Shown: positions 35,442-44,706, counted from the first letter of the stretch. The stretch is DNA of 64,000 nt from Gemmiger formicilis (GCF_018784445.1 NZ_WQOH01000052.1:42136-106135), one strand, 5' to 3'. Notes: generated by a model not told the origin, from the sequence alone. Program-made: numbers and translations.

Positions 35442-36947
35442 TTACTGGTCAATAGGCTTCATCGTGGGGAATAGCAGCACATCACGAATGGACGCGCTGT
35501 CCGTCAACAGCATGACCAGGCGGTCAACGCCGAAGCCCAGACCGCCTGTGGGGGGCAGGCCGTACTCAAGGGCGGTCACATAGTCATAGTCGACCTGCGC
35601 CTTGCAATCAGGCTCGATGGCCTTGCGCTCGGCGACCTGGCGCTCGAAGCGGGCTTTCTGGTCGATGGGGTCGTTCAGCTCGCTGAACGCATTGCCGTAC
35701 TCGGTGCAGTCGATGAAGTACTCAAACCGCTCGGTGAAGGCCGGATCATTGGGCTTGCGCTTGGCAAGCGGGCTGATCTCGACAGGGTAGTCGTAGATGA
35801 ACGTAGGCTGGATGAGCTTGTCCTCGACAAAGGCGTCGAAGAACTCAGCCAGGATAGCCCCCTTGGTCGGGACTTCGGGCAGCTCCACATGGTGCTCCTT
35901 GGCGGCGGCGATAGCGTCCTCATCAGTCTTCCAGTCGTTGAAATCAACACCGGAATACTTTTTGACAGCTTCGACCATCGTCAGGCGCTCCCAGTGGCCC
36001 ATGTCGATCTGCTTGCCCTGATAGGTGATCTCCAAGCTGCCGCAGACCTTGAGGGCCAGACGCTTGTACATCTCCTCAACCAGATCCATCATGCCGTGGA
36101 AGTCGGTGAAAGCCTGGTACAGCTCGATGGTCGTGAACTCGGGGTTATGCTTCGGGTCCATGCCCTCGTTGCGGAAGATGCGGCCGACCTCATACACGCG
36201 GTCCATGCCACCCACGATCAGGCGCTTGAGGTACAGCTCGGTCTCAATGCGCAGCACCATGTCCATGTTCAGGGTGTTGTGGTGGGTGTAGAAGGGGCGG
36301 GCGGACGCACCGATCTCAAACGGGGTCAGAATAGGTGTGTCGACCTCCAGGAAGCCCTTCTCGTCCAGGTAGGCACGGATCTCCTTCAGAATCAGGCTGC
36401 GCTTGACGAAGGTGTCCTTGACCTCGGGGTTGACGATGAGGTCAACATAGCGCTGACGGTAGCGGGCCTCGCGGTCGGTCAAGCCGTGGAACTTCTCGGG
36501 CAGGGGAAGCAGGCTCTTGGAGAGCAGGGTCAGCTCACTGATGCGGACGGAAATCTCGCCCATCTTGGTGCGGAACACTTCGCCCTTGACGCCGATGATA
36601 TCACCGATGTCCAGCTTTTTGAAAGCGGCATAGGCCTCATCGCCCAGCAGGTCGCGCTTGACAAAAATCTGGATGTCGCCCTTCTGGTCGCGCAGATGGG
36701 CAAAGCTGGCCTTGCCCATGACGCGCTTGGACATCATGCGGCCGGCCAAAGAGACGATCTTACCGGTCTCGGCTTCGGCGGGCAGGTCGGCAAACTCCTG
36801 TTTGAGGTCGGCCGAGTACGCATCCTGCGCATATTTTGTGATTTCAAAGGGGTTGTGACCGGCTTCGCACAGGTCAGCCAGCTTTTGGCGGCGCACGGCG
36901 GCCTGCTGGCTGATTTCCTGCTCGGTCTGGGGCTTATTCTGCTCCAT
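35442..36947 (-). CDS. lysS: Lysyl-tRNA synthetase, class II
   Basis: 501 aa. N-terminal OB-fold anticodon-binding domain (VSLAGRMMSKRVMGKASFAH) followed by the class II catalytic core: motif 1 region FIKR-like RSLILKEIRAYLDEKGFLEV, motif 2 GRIFRNEGMDPKHNPEFTTI, motif 3 GLGFGVDRLVMLLTDSASIR. Attaches lysine to tRNA-Lys in the cytoplasm. It is 38 bases downstream of greA and shares its transcript, a pairing frequent in Firmicutes. Confidence 0.97.
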   Translation of the reverse strand: MEQNKPQTEQEISQQAAVRRQKLADLCEAGHNPFEITKYAQDAYSADLKQEFADLPAEAETGKIVSLAGRMMSKRVMGKASFAHLRDQKGDIQIFVKRDLLGDEAYAAFKKLDIGDIIGVKGEVFRTKMGEISVRISELTLLSKSLLPLPEKFHGLTDREARYRQRYVDLIVNPEVKDTFVKRSLILKEIRAYLDEKGFLEVDTPILTPFEIGASARPFYTHHNTLNMDMVLRIETELYLKRLIVGGMDRVYEVGRIFRNEGMDPKHNPEFTTIELYQAFTDFHGMMDLVEEMYKRLALKVCGSLEITYQGKQIDMGHWERLTMVEAVKKYSGVDFNDWKTDEDAIAAAKEHHVELPEVPTKGAILAEFFDAFVEDKLIQPTFIYDYPVEISPLAKRKPNDPAFTERFEYFIDCTEYGNAFSELNDPIDQKARFERQVAERKAIEPDCKAQVDYDYVTALEYGLPPTGGLGFGVDRLVMLLTDSASIRDVLLFPTMKPIDQ

Positions 36948-36985
36948 GTGAGATCGTCCTTTCGTGATTTTTTGATTTCAAATGC

Positions 36986-37474
36986 TTACTTGGAACGGGA
37001 AACTTCCAGCAGCTTGTAGGTGATGATATTGCCGTTGGGCAGGGTGACATTAAAGCTGTCGCCGACTTTGCAGCCGATCATGGCCGCGCCAACCGGGCTC
37101 TCGTCGCTGATGCGGTTCAGGTCCATATCCGCCTCGGTGGAGCCGGTCAGGTCGTACTCCTCGGCGTCCTCCAGGTCATCGCCCTCGGCCAGAATCTTGA
37201 CGTGCATACCGATGGAAGCCGTGTCGTTGGACAGCTCGCTCTCATCCATGATGCGGGCCAGCTTGAGGGTGGCCTCCAGGTCGGCGATGCGGGCCTCCAC
37301 AGAAGCCTGCTCCTCCTTGGCGGCGTCGTACTCGGCATTCTCGCTCAAATCGCCGTAGCCGCGGGCAACCTTGATCTTGTCAGCGACTTCCTTACGTTTG
37401 ACGGTGCGCAGGTTTTCCAGTTCCTGCTCCAGTTTATTATAGCCCTCGCGGGTAACGACAACTTCTTTAGCCAT
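36986..37474 (-). CDS. greA: Transcription elongation factor GreA
   Basis: 162 aa: N-terminal antiparallel coiled coil (LEQELENLRTVKRKEVADKI, with the acidic tip GYGDLSENAEYDAAKE) and C-terminal FKBP-like domain (ISDESPVGAAMIGCKVGDSF). Rescues backtracked RNA polymerase by stimulating transcript cleavage. The ATG at 37474 follows TTAGGAG; the longer frame to 37540 lies in the leader hairpin. Confidence 0.96.
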   Translation of the reverse strand: MAKEVVVTREGYNKLEQELENLRTVKRKEVADKIKVARGYGDLSENAEYDAAKEEQASVEARIADLEATLKLARIMDESELSNDTASIGMHVKILAEGDDLEDAEEYDLTGSTEADMDLNRISDESPVGAAMIGCKVGDSFNVTLPNGNIITYKLLEVSRSK

Positions 37475-37511
37475 AGCAGTGTCTCCTAACGTAAAATGGA
37501 TAGTAAAAGTA

Positions 37512-37538
37512 GTGCGGCACCAACTGGGGAGCCGCACC
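37512..37538 (-). promoter_or_regulatory. Hairpin in the greA leader
   Basis: GTGCGGC / GCCGCAC stem downstream of the greA promoter, with no long T run after it. It may be the trpS terminator, a leader structure sensed by GreA (autoregulation), or both. Confidence 0.4.
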
Positions 37539-37547
37539 AACTTAGAT

Positions 37548-37576
37548 ATTATATAGGTTTAAATAGGATTTGTCAA
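37548..37576 (-). promoter_or_regulatory. Promoter of greA-lysS
   Basis: On the minus strand TTGACA, 17 bases, TATAAT: a full-consensus sigma-A promoter between trpS and greA. Confidence 0.85.
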
Positions 37577-37585
37577 GTCACAGCG

Positions 37586-38596
37586 TCATTTATCCAGCTG
37601 CAGCAGGCCAACTTTGCGGTAAACTTTGCTGACGGTGCGGTTGGCCAGGCGGGAGGCACGCTCGGCACCGTTCTTGAGCACCTCATCCACATAGGTTTTG
37701 TCGGCCAGAATACGGCCATACTCGGCCTGCACGGGGGCCAGCGCATCGGCGGTGACTTCGGCCACAGCCAGTTTGAAGTCGCCATAGCCCTTGCCCTCAA
37801 ACTCGGCGGCGATCTCATCGTTGGACTTGCCGGTAAAGGTGCTGTAAATGCACATCAGGTTGGACACGCCGGGCTTCGTCTCACGGTCAAAGCGGACAAC
37901 GCCGTCGGAGTCGGTCACGGCGCGCTTGAACTTGCGCACGATGGCGTCCTTGTCGTCGGTCATCAGGATGAAGCTGTTGACGTTCGTGTCGGACTTGCTC
38001 ATCTTTTTAGTCGGTTCGGCCAGCGACATGATTTTCGCGCCGGCGGCAGGGACGTAGCCCTCCGGCAGGGTGAAAGTGTCGCCGTAGATGCCGTTGAAGC
38101 GGCCTGCGATATCGCGGGCAATCTCCAGGTGCTGGGTCTGGTCCTGGCCCACGGGAACGAGGTCTGCGTTATAAATCAGGATATCCGCCGCCATCAGCAC
38201 AGGGTAGGTGAACAGGCCGCCGTTGACGTTGTCGGGGTGCTTGGCGCTCTTGTCCTTGAACTGGGTCATGCGGGACAGCTCGCCGAACTGGGTGTTGCAG
38301 GCCAGCACCCAAGAAAGCTCTGTATGCGCCGGCACATGGCTCTGCACGAACAGAACGTGCTCCTTCGGGTCGATGCCCACGGCCAGCAGCAGGGCGGCCA
38401 GCTCACGGGTGCGGCGGCGCAGGTCGGCGGGCACCTGGCGCACGGTTAGGCTGTGCAGGTCGGCCACCATGTACAGGCAGTCATAGTCAGATTGCAGCAG
38501 TGCCCAGTTGCGCACCGCGCCGATATAGTTGCCCAGAGTGGGCGTGCCGGTGGGCTGAATGCCCGAAAGAATGCGTTTGCGTTTTTCTTCTGCCAT
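37586..38596 (-). CDS. trpS: Tryptophanyl-tRNA synthetase
   Basis: 336 aa class I synthetase. HIGH-type motif in PTGTPTLGNYIGAVRNW, MAADILIYNADLVPVGQDQT for tryptophan binding, and KMSKS (about residue 198). Charges tRNA-Trp. Upstream are a strong promoter and a leader that may encode a short peptide, but no T-box was recognised. Confidence 0.96.
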   Translation of the reverse strand: MAEEKRKRILSGIQPTGTPTLGNYIGAVRNWALLQSDYDCLYMVADLHSLTVRQVPADLRRRTRELAALLLAVGIDPKEHVLFVQSHVPAHTELSWVLACNTQFGELSRMTQFKDKSAKHPDNVNGGLFTYPVLMAADILIYNADLVPVGQDQTQHLEIARDIAGRFNGIYGDTFTLPEGYVPAAGAKIMSLAEPTKKMSKSDTNVNSFILMTDDKDAIVRKFKRAVTDSDGVVRFDRETKPGVSNLMCIYSTFTGKSNDEIAAEFEGKGYGDFKLAVAEVTADALAPVQAEYGRILADKTYVDEVLKNGAERASRLANRTVSKVYRKVGLLQLDK

Positions 38597-38653
38597 AGTA
38601 CTCTATCTCCATTCGTTATAAATCACTTTTTCAATGCAAGGGAAGAATATGCT

Positions 38654-38791
38654 TTATTCGTATTCCGTCGCCGCCGCCATCGTGCGCATCCAGCGCAAAG
38701 CAGCCGTCTCAACGGCAGACACCTGCATGGGATATACGGTGATGCCATTGACCGCCTCCTTGCCGAACCGTTCTCCCGCGCAAATTTTCAC
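38654..38791 (-). CDS. Possible 45-aa leader ORF upstream of trpS
   Basis: Opens at GTG after the trpS promoter and would encode a protein-like sequence ending in QVSAVETAALRWMRTMAAAT with one Trp codon. The ribosome-binding site is poor. It could be the remnant of a larger gene or a leader peptide. Confidence 0.3.
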   Translation of the reverse strand: MKICAGERFGKEAVNGITVYPMQVSAVETAALRWMRTMAAATEYE

Positions 38792-38827
38792 GCAGGACTA
38801 GGCAGTTCATGTGTTTTCGTGTACAAT

Positions 38828-38858
38828 ATAGAATATAATCAAACAGAAGATATTTGTC
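38828..38858 (-). promoter_or_regulatory. Promoter of trpS
   Basis: On the minus strand TTGACA, 17-base spacer, TATATT; leader of about 230 bases follows. Confidence 0.65.
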
Positions 38859-38910
38859 AATGTTTTACACCCCTGAAACTGATAGTTTTATGTGAAGGAA
38901 TGTTACAGCT

Positions 38911-39369
38911 ATGGTCAAAATTCTATTCGTTTGCCACGGCAACATCTGCCGCAGTCCGATGGCGGAGTTTGTGATGAAAGATTTAGCCGCCAAGGCCGGG
39001 GCAGGGAAGCGTTTTGTCATTGATTCCGCTGCCACCAGCACCGAGGAGATCGGCAACCCGGTCTACCCACCGGCGCGGCGGGAGCTGGCGGCCCATGGCG
39101 TTGCCTGCGGGGCGCATGCGGCGCGGCAGATGACCCGGGCCGACTATGACAAATATGACCTGCTCATCGGCATGGACAGTGCCAACATCCGCAATATGAC
39201 CCGCCTCTGCGGCGGAGACCCGGCGGGCAAAATCCACCGCCTGCTGGACTGCACTGACCGCCCCGGCGACGTGGCCGACCCCTGGTACACCGGGGATTTT
39301 GCGGCCACCTGGCGGGATGTACTGGACGGCTGTACGGCGCTTCTGGAAATGCTGACCAATAAAAAATAG
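38911..39369 (+). CDS. Low-molecular-weight protein-tyrosine phosphatase
   Basis: 152 aa. The P-loop CHGNICRS (Cys8-Arg14, CX5R) at the N-terminus and the general acid Asp in VADPWYTGDF near residue 120 are those of the LMW-PTP family. Dephosphorylates phosphotyrosine proteins, or phosphoarginine in some Firmicutes (YwlE type); the residue that separates the two cannot be judged here. Confidence 0.92.
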   Translation: MVKILFVCHGNICRSPMAEFVMKDLAAKAGAGKRFVIDSAATSTEEIGNPVYPPARRELAAHGVACGAHAARQMTRADYDKYDLLIGMDSANIRNMTRLCGGDPAGKIHRLLDCTDRPGDVADPWYTGDFAATWRDVLDGCTALLEMLTNKK

Positions 39370-39395
39370 ACAAACCGGCCAACAAGTGCTATAAT
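39367..39395 (+). promoter_or_regulatory. Promoter of glmM
   Basis: TAGACA, 17-base spacer, TATAAT, with the -35 overlapping the stop codon of the phosphatase gene. Confidence 0.6.
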
Positions 39396-39440
39396 GAAGC
39401 TACCTTTGAATATGCACCAACTACAATCCGAAAGGAACGT

Positions 39441-40835
39441 GTGAATAGAATGGGAAAATATTTCGGTACTGACGGCTTCCGCGGCGAGGCCGGTGTCAAC
39501 TTGACCGCCGACCACGCCTACAAGGTAGGCCGTTTCCTTGGCTGGTATTACGGTATGCTGCGCCAGCGCAACGGCGAGGCGACCGCCCCGCGCATCGTCA
39601 TCGGCAAGGATACCCGCCGCAGCTCCTACATGTTTGAGTACAGCCTCGTCGCGGGCCTGACCGCCAGCGGCGCGGACGCCTACTTGCTGCACGTCACCAC
39701 CACCCCCAGCGTAGCCTACATTGCCCGTGTAGACGACTTCGACTGCGGTATCATGATCTCCGCCAGCCACAACCCTTACTATGACAACGGCATCAAGCTC
39801 ATTGACTGCTACGGCGAGAAAATGGACGAAGAAACGCTGCTCCTGGTTGAGGCTTACCTCGACGGGCACCTGCACGTTTTCGACCAGGATTGGCCCGAGC
39901 TGCCTTTCGCCAGCCGCGACAAGATCGGCTGCACGGTGGACTATGTGGCAGGCCGCAACCGCTACATGGGCTACCTGATTTCCCTGGGCATCTACTCCTT
40001 CCGCGGTGTCAAGGTCGGCCTGGACTGCGCCAACGGCTCCAGCTGGAACATTGCCAAGAGCGTGTTTGACGCCCTCGGCGCGGACACTTACGTCATCAAC
40101 AACAAGCCCAACGGCCTGAATATCAATCTCAACGCCGGTTCCACCCACATTGAGGGCTTGCAGAAGTTCGTCGTTGAGAACCACCTTGACATCGGCTTTG
40201 CCTATGACGGCGACGCCGACCGCTGCCTCTGCGTGGATGAGAAGGGCAACGTCGTCACCGGCGACCATATCCTGTACATCTACGGCTGCTATATGAAGGA
40301 GCGCGGCAAGCTCATCACCAACACGGTCGTCACCACCGTTATGTCCAACTTCGGCCTGTACAAGGCTTTTGATGCGCAGGGCATCGACTACGCCAAGACC
40401 GCCGTTGGCGACAAGTATGTGTATGAGTATATGGCGAAAAACGGCTGCCGCATCGGCGGCGAGCAGAGCGGCCACATCATCTTCTCCAAGTACGCCAGCA
40501 CCGGTGACGGCATCCTGACGAGCCTGAAGATGATGGAGGTCATGCTGGCGAAGAAGAAGCCAATGAGTGAGCTGGCCGCCCCACTGAAGATTTACCCGCA
40601 GGTTCTGGAAAATGTCCATGTCACCGACAAAAAAGCCGCACAGGACGACGCAGACGTCCAGGCGGCCGTCAAGGCCGTGGCCGAGGCCCTGGGCAGCACC
40701 GGCCGCATCCTGGTCCGCGAGTCCGGCACCGAGCCGCTGGTTCGCGTGATGGTCGAAGCTCCCGAGCACGAGACTTGCGAAAAGTACGTCGCCCAGGTCG
40801 TGGACGTCATCAAGGCCAAGGGTTACGCCATCTGA
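39441..40835 (+). CDS. glmM: Phosphoglucosamine mutase
   Basis: 464 aa. FGTDGFRG at the start, phospho-serine loop MISASHNP (Ser109 from the GTG), metal-binding DGDADRCL and sugar-phosphate loop RESGTEPLVRVM. Converts glucosamine 6-phosphate to glucosamine 1-phosphate for peptidoglycan. The start is either GTG 39441 (AAAGGA 5 bases away) or ATG 39450 (13 bases); I take GTG. A related phosphohexomutase is the alternative. Confidence 0.9.
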   Translation: MNRMGKYFGTDGFRGEAGVNLTADHAYKVGRFLGWYYGMLRQRNGEATAPRIVIGKDTRRSSYMFEYSLVAGLTASGADAYLLHVTTTPSVAYIARVDDFDCGIMISASHNPYYDNGIKLIDCYGEKMDEETLLLVEAYLDGHLHVFDQDWPELPFASRDKIGCTVDYVAGRNRYMGYLISLGIYSFRGVKVGLDCANGSSWNIAKSVFDALGADTYVINNKPNGLNINLNAGSTHIEGLQKFVVENHLDIGFAYDGDADRCLCVDEKGNVVTGDHILYIYGCYMKERGKLITNTVVTTVMSNFGLYKAFDAQGIDYAKTAVGDKYVYEYMAKNGCRIGGEQSGHIIFSKYASTGDGILTSLKMMEVMLAKKKPMSELAAPLKIYPQVLENVHVTDKKAAQDDADVQAAVKAVAEALGSTGRILVRESGTEPLVRVMVEAPEHETCEKYVAQVVDVIKAKGYAI

Positions 40836-40860
40836 ATTTGAACCCTGCATGAAGCTTTGC

Positions 40861-40894
40861 ACCGCGCTGTTGAAAAGGCAGCGCGGTGTTTTTT
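40861..40894 (+). terminator. Terminator of glmM
   Basis: ACCGCGCTG / CAGCGCGGT stem followed by GTTTTTTGG. Confidence 0.85.
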
Positions 40895-40903
40895 GGTGGA
40901 ATT

Positions 40904-40913
40904 GAAACGTTTC
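40904..40913. promoter_or_regulatory. LacI/CcpA-like operator core
   Basis: GAAACGTTTC, a perfect palindrome 2 bases before the -35 of the pullulanase promoter. It has the centre of a LacI-family site but not a full cre consensus. Confidence 0.45.
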
Positions 40914-40915
40914 CC

Positions 40916-40944
40916 TTGCAATGTGTCTCTCCACCTGCTACAAT
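40916..40944 (+). promoter_or_regulatory. Promoter of the pullulanase gene
   Basis: TTGCAA, 17-base spacer, TACAAT; the gene starts 32 bases further on. Confidence 0.65.
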
Positions 40945-40975
40945 AAATTATATTATTTGTAAGGAGCGATCACCC

Positions 40976-42907
40976 ATGAACTGGCATCAGGCGTGCGAAC
41001 TGCCCTATTACCACGGCAGTGACCTGGGCGCAAATCCAACGGCGGAGGATACCACTTTCAAGCTGTGGGCTCCCACTGCCTGCGGGGTCGTGGTCTGCCT
41101 GTTTGCCACCGGCACCGACGATGAACCCGGCGCAGAAACGCTGGGCGTACACGAGATGCGCCGCGGCGACGCCGGGGTGTGGGCTATCACACTGCCGGGC
41201 AATCTGCACGGCGTCTACTACATCTACCGCATCTATTTCCCGGATGGCCGCATGCATGAGGTCGTGGACCCCTACGCCCGCAGCGCCGGGGCCAACGGCG
41301 TGCGCGGCATGGTCGTGGACCTTGCCAAGGCCGCGCCGGAGGGATGGGAGCAGGACACCCGCCCCGATATCCCTGCCCACGCCCGCAGCGTGTGGGAGGT
41401 GCATGTTGCCGATTTTTCCGCCGACGAACACAGCGGCGTAAAACCGACGTGGCGCGGCAAATTCATGGGCTTCACCCCCGATGACACGACGCTGGACGGT
41501 GACGGCGAACACCCAACCTGCTTGAACTATTTAAAAAATCTCGGCGTCAGCCATGTGCAGCTGCAGCCCATCTATGACTACGCCACCGTGGATGAGGCCC
41601 GCCCCGACGGCGGCTACAACTGGGGCTATGACCCGCTGAACTACAACGTGCCCGAGGGCAGCTTTGCCACTGACGCCTTCCACGGAGAGGTGCGTGTGCG
41701 GGAGTGCCGCGCCATGGTGGCCGCCCTGCACCGCGCGGGGCTGGGCGTCGTGATGGATGTTGTCTACAACCACACCTACCACGGCGAGAGCAACTTGGAG
41801 CGCACCGTGCCAGGCTACTGGAACCGCCGCTGGCCCAACGGCATGACGACGAACGGTTCCGGCTGCGGCTGCGACCTGGCCAGCGAGCGCCCGATGGTGC
41901 GCAAATACATCGTGGAATCGGTGCTGTACTGGGCCACGACCTACCACATTGACGGTTTCCGATTTGATTTGATGGCGCTGGAAGATGTGGACACAATGAA
42001 CGCCATCCGCGCTGCGCTGGACAGCCTGCCCGGCGGCGAGAACATCCTGATGTACGGCGAACCCTGGATGGGCGGCGGCACGAACATTGAGGGCGGTGCA
42101 CGCCCTGCCGACAAGCGTGCGCTGGATGCTCTGAGTGACCGCATCGGATTTTTCTGCGATGATACACGGGACTGCATCAAGGGCAACGTCTTTGACGCGG
42201 CCAATGCGGGCTATGTCAACGGCGCGCCCCAGCACGGCTACGATGTGCTGCACCTGATCAGCGCATGGCGCAACGGTGCCCACGGCTTCTGGCCGCGCAA
42301 GGCGGGGCAGGTGGTGCAGTACATCTCGGCCCACGACAACTACACGCTTTGGGACAAGCTGGCCGCCGTGGCCCGACGCGGCGACTACGACTGGCCCGAC
42401 GCCGACCTGCTGGCGCAAAACCGCATGGCGGCGGGCATCTACCTGACCTGTCAGGGCCTGCCCTTCATGCAGGCGGGCGAGGAATGGGGCCGTACCAAGC
42501 ATGGCGACCACAACAGCTACAAAGGCCCGCTGGACACGAACAAGTTAGACTGGACCCGCGCCCACAGGCCGGAATTTGCCGCCCTGACGGCGTTTTACCG
42601 CGGGATGCTGGCCATCCGCCGCGCCTACCCGCGTTTGAGCGGCGCGGCAGGGGAGCCAGAGCCGTTTATTCTGATGCTACCCGGCTGGCTCATCGGCTTT
42701 GTGCTGGAGAACGACGGCACGGCCACGGCAGGCCAGCTGGCCGTCTACTACAATCCCGAGCGCACCTGCCAGTGGGCCAGCCTGCCCGCCGGTACCTGGC
42801 GCAAGCTCAGCGACGGCGTCCACGCCGGGGTAACACCCTTTGGCCCCCGTTTCCGTGATGCGTTGGAGCTGGCCCCCACGAGCGTGACGGTGCTGGTAGC
42901 GGAATGA
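40976..42907 (+). CDS. pulA: Type I pullulanase (GH13)
   Basis: 643 aa, no signal peptide. N-terminal CBM48-like domain (TTFKLWAPTACGVVVCLFAT), then the GH13 barrel with the type I pullulanase motif YNWGYDPLNYNVPEGSFATD, VVYNHTYH, nucleophile Asp in GFRFDLM (about 331), general acid Glu in MYGEPWMGG (about 361) and Asp in SAHDNYTLWD (about 454). It cleaves alpha-1,6 branches of pullulan, starch dextrins or glycogen inside the cell. AAGGAG precedes the ATG. Confidence 0.93.
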   Translation: MNWHQACELPYYHGSDLGANPTAEDTTFKLWAPTACGVVVCLFATGTDDEPGAETLGVHEMRRGDAGVWAITLPGNLHGVYYIYRIYFPDGRMHEVVDPYARSAGANGVRGMVVDLAKAAPEGWEQDTRPDIPAHARSVWEVHVADFSADEHSGVKPTWRGKFMGFTPDDTTLDGDGEHPTCLNYLKNLGVSHVQLQPIYDYATVDEARPDGGYNWGYDPLNYNVPEGSFATDAFHGEVRVRECRAMVAALHRAGLGVVMDVVYNHTYHGESNLERTVPGYWNRRWPNGMTTNGSGCGCDLASERPMVRKYIVESVLYWATTYHIDGFRFDLMALEDVDTMNAIRAALDSLPGGENILMYGEPWMGGGTNIEGGARPADKRALDALSDRIGFFCDDTRDCIKGNVFDAANAGYVNGAPQHGYDVLHLISAWRNGAHGFWPRKAGQVVQYISAHDNYTLWDKLAAVARRGDYDWPDADLLAQNRMAAGIYLTCQGLPFMQAGEEWGRTKHGDHNSYKGPLDTNKLDWTRAHRPEFAALTAFYRGMLAIRRAYPRLSGAAGEPEPFILMLPGWLIGFVLENDGTATAGQLAVYYNPERTCQWASLPAGTWRKLSDGVHAGVTPFGPRFRDALELAPTSVTVLVAE

Positions 42908-42914
42908 GATGCAT

Positions 42915-42942
42915 TGGGAGAGGCTTGACCTCTCCTTTTTTT
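42915..42942 (+). terminator. Terminator of the pullulanase gene
   Basis: GGGAGAGG / CCTCTCC stem followed by seven T residues. Confidence 0.8.
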
Positions 42943-42950
42943 GTATCCCG

Positions 42951-43020
42951 GTAGGGGCGGGGCATGCCCCGCCCTCAACCATCCCGTAAACGTCCGTTTT
43001 CCATTATGCCCGGCCCCTAC
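42951..43020. repeat. Short element with GTAGGGG...CCCCTAC ends, copy 1
   Basis: 70 bases between GTAGGGGCGG and CCGGCCCCTAC, with an internal palindrome GGCGGGGCATGCCCCGCC. Related copies lie at 50644, 54563 and 58392. Confidence 0.6.
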
Positions 43021-43047
43021 CGTGTGGTTTGTTCACAATTTATCCAT

Positions 43048-43076
43048 TTGACAGATTGTTCGATTTTCCGTATAAT
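43048..43076 (+). promoter_or_regulatory. Promoter of the citrate synthase gene
   Basis: TTGACA, 17-base spacer, TATAAT. A TTTGTTCACA / TGTGAACAAA inverted pair flanks the promoter region (43028 and 43131) and may bind a regulator. Confidence 0.8.
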
Positions 43077-43163
43077 TATTCTTATACGATTTGTAAAAAA
43101 TCCTGCATCTGCTACGATTTGTTTACCCACTGTGAACAAATAAGAAAAGGGAGGTCATCTGCC

Positions 43164-44519
43164 ATGAGCGATTACGCAGCCATCGAAAAGGAAGCCCGCA
43201 TCTTCACCGAGGAATGTGTCACCAACAACCGCATTGACCCTGCACTGTTTGCCCAGTATGATATCAAGCGCGGTCTGCGCGACAAAAACGGTAAGGGTGT
43301 GCTGGCCGGTATCACCAACATCTCCCGCATCGATGCCTTTGAGGAACGCGACGGCCAGAAGATTCCCTGCGATGGCAAGCTCTGGTACCGCGGCTACAAC
43401 GTCTATGACCTGATCCGCGGTCTGCGCGGCAAGCGCTACGCCTTTGAGGGTGCAGCCTACCTGCTGCTGTTGGGCGACCTGCCGAACCAGGAGCAGCTGG
43501 AAACCTTCACGGCCTGCCTGTCGAAATGCCGCGCCCTGCCGACAAACTTTGTGCGCGATGTCATCATGAAAGCCCCCAGCCATGACCTGATGAACTCCCT
43601 GACCCGCAGCGTGCTGACGCTGGCCAGCTATGACGACGACATCGGCAAGACCGACCTGCAGACCCAGCTGGAACAGTGCATCAAGCTCATCAGCGTATTC
43701 CCGATGCTGGCCGTCTACGGCTACCACGCTTACAATTATTATGAGTGCGGCGGCAGCATGTACATCCACCGCCCGGATCCGAACCTGTCCACTGCGGAAA
43801 ACTTGCTGAAAATGCTGCGCCCCGACCAGAAATACACCGACCTTGAGGCCCACGTTCTCGATATCGCGCTGCTTTTGCACATGGAGCACGGCGGCGGCAA
43901 CAACTCCACCTTCACGACCCGCGTCGTCACGTCCTCCGGGTCGGACACCTACTCGGTCATCGCGGCGGCGCTTTCCAGCCTGAAAGGCCCCAAGCACGGC
44001 GGCGCGAACATCAAGGTCATGAAGATGATGGACGACATCCGCGCCCATGTCGCCGACCCGCTGGACGAGGCCGCCATGGCCGACTACCTCGGCCGCATCG
44101 TGGATCGGCAGGCCTTTGACCAGAAGGGCCTGATCTACGGCATGGGCCACGCGGTCTACTCACTCAGTGACCCGCGCGCTGTGGTGTTCAAGAACTTTGT
44201 CCACCAGCTGGCCGATGCCAAGGGCCGCAGCCGTGACTTTGAGTATTACAACACCATCGAGCGGCTGGCCCCCAAGGTCATTGCCGAAAAGCGCCACATC
44301 TACAAGGGCGTTTCGACGAATGTAGACTTCTACTCCGGCTTTGTCTATGATATGCTGGGCATTCCGGTGGAACTGTACACGCCGATCTTTGCCATTGCGC
44401 GTATCGTCGGCTGGTCCGCCCACCGCATGGAGGAGCTGGTCAACATGGACAAAATCATCCGCCCCGCCTACCAGAGCATCATGCAGCCGCGTGACTACGT
44501 CCCGCTGGAAGAACGCTGA
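43164..44519 (+). CDS. Citrate synthase
   Basis: 451 aa. Recognisable are LWYRGYNVYDLIRG, the catalytic His regions in LLLHMEHGGGNNSTFTTRVV and GMGHAVYSLSDPRA, and Asp in NVDFYSGFVYDMLGIP. Condenses oxaloacetate with acetyl-CoA, giving citrate for glutamate synthesis; a 2-methylcitrate synthase activity cannot be excluded. GGGAGGT lies before the ATG at 43164; the frame extends upstream into the promoter region without support. Confidence 0.93.
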   Translation: MSDYAAIEKEARIFTEECVTNNRIDPALFAQYDIKRGLRDKNGKGVLAGITNISRIDAFEERDGQKIPCDGKLWYRGYNVYDLIRGLRGKRYAFEGAAYLLLLGDLPNQEQLETFTACLSKCRALPTNFVRDVIMKAPSHDLMNSLTRSVLTLASYDDDIGKTDLQTQLEQCIKLISVFPMLAVYGYHAYNYYECGGSMYIHRPDPNLSTAENLLKMLRPDQKYTDLEAHVLDIALLLHMEHGGGNNSTFTTRVVTSSGSDTYSVIAAALSSLKGPKHGGANIKVMKMMDDIRAHVADPLDEAAMADYLGRIVDRQAFDQKGLIYGMGHAVYSLSDPRAVVFKNFVHQLADAKGRSRDFEYYNTIERLAPKVIAEKRHIYKGVSTNVDFYSGFVYDMLGIPVELYTPIFAIARIVGWSAHRMEELVNMDKIIRPAYQSIMQPRDYVPLEER

Positions 44520-44523
44520 AAAT

Positions 44524-44561
44524 AAAACCGGGAAGTGCCGTTTTGACGCTTCCCGGTTTTG
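44524..44561 (+). terminator. Terminator of the citrate synthase gene
   Basis: AAAACCGGGAAG(T) / (G)CTTCCCGGTTTT stem. Confidence 0.85.
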
Positions 44562-44562
44562 C

Positions 44563-44661
44563 TTATCGGTGGATACACATATGGGTCATCTCATCCTCAC
44601 CGTCGCCCTGCACCATGCACAAAAACTCCCAGCCGTATCGCTCATAAAAGCCCTTCCATAG
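44563..44661 (-). pseudogene. C-terminal scrap of a GNAT acetyltransferase
   Basis: In one minus-strand frame: GFYERYGWEFLCMVQGDDED, EMTHMCIHR, stop. GFYER(Y/F)GW followed by a beta strand is the usual end of GNAT N-acetyltransferases. The rest of the gene has gone. Confidence 0.55.
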
Positions 44662-44706
44662 AAAAAGAGAAGCACTTTCCCATTTTGGAAACCGCGCTTC
44701 TCTTTT
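44659..44706 (-). terminator. Terminator of the rubrerythrin gene
   Basis: AAAAAGAGAAGC / GCTTCTCTTTT stem around an 18-20-base loop. Confidence 0.7.

Noticed and set aside
38597-38910. T-box riboswitch before trpS
   Set aside because: A long leader exists, but no T-box core sequence or terminator/antiterminator pair could be read.
40900-40920. Full cre site before the pullulanase gene
   Set aside because: Only the central GAAACGTTTC is symmetric; several consensus positions mismatch, so it is listed only as an operator-like core.
39144-40934. 596-codon open frame antisense to glmM
   Set aside because: Shadow of the high-GC glmM gene; no ribosome-binding site or domain.
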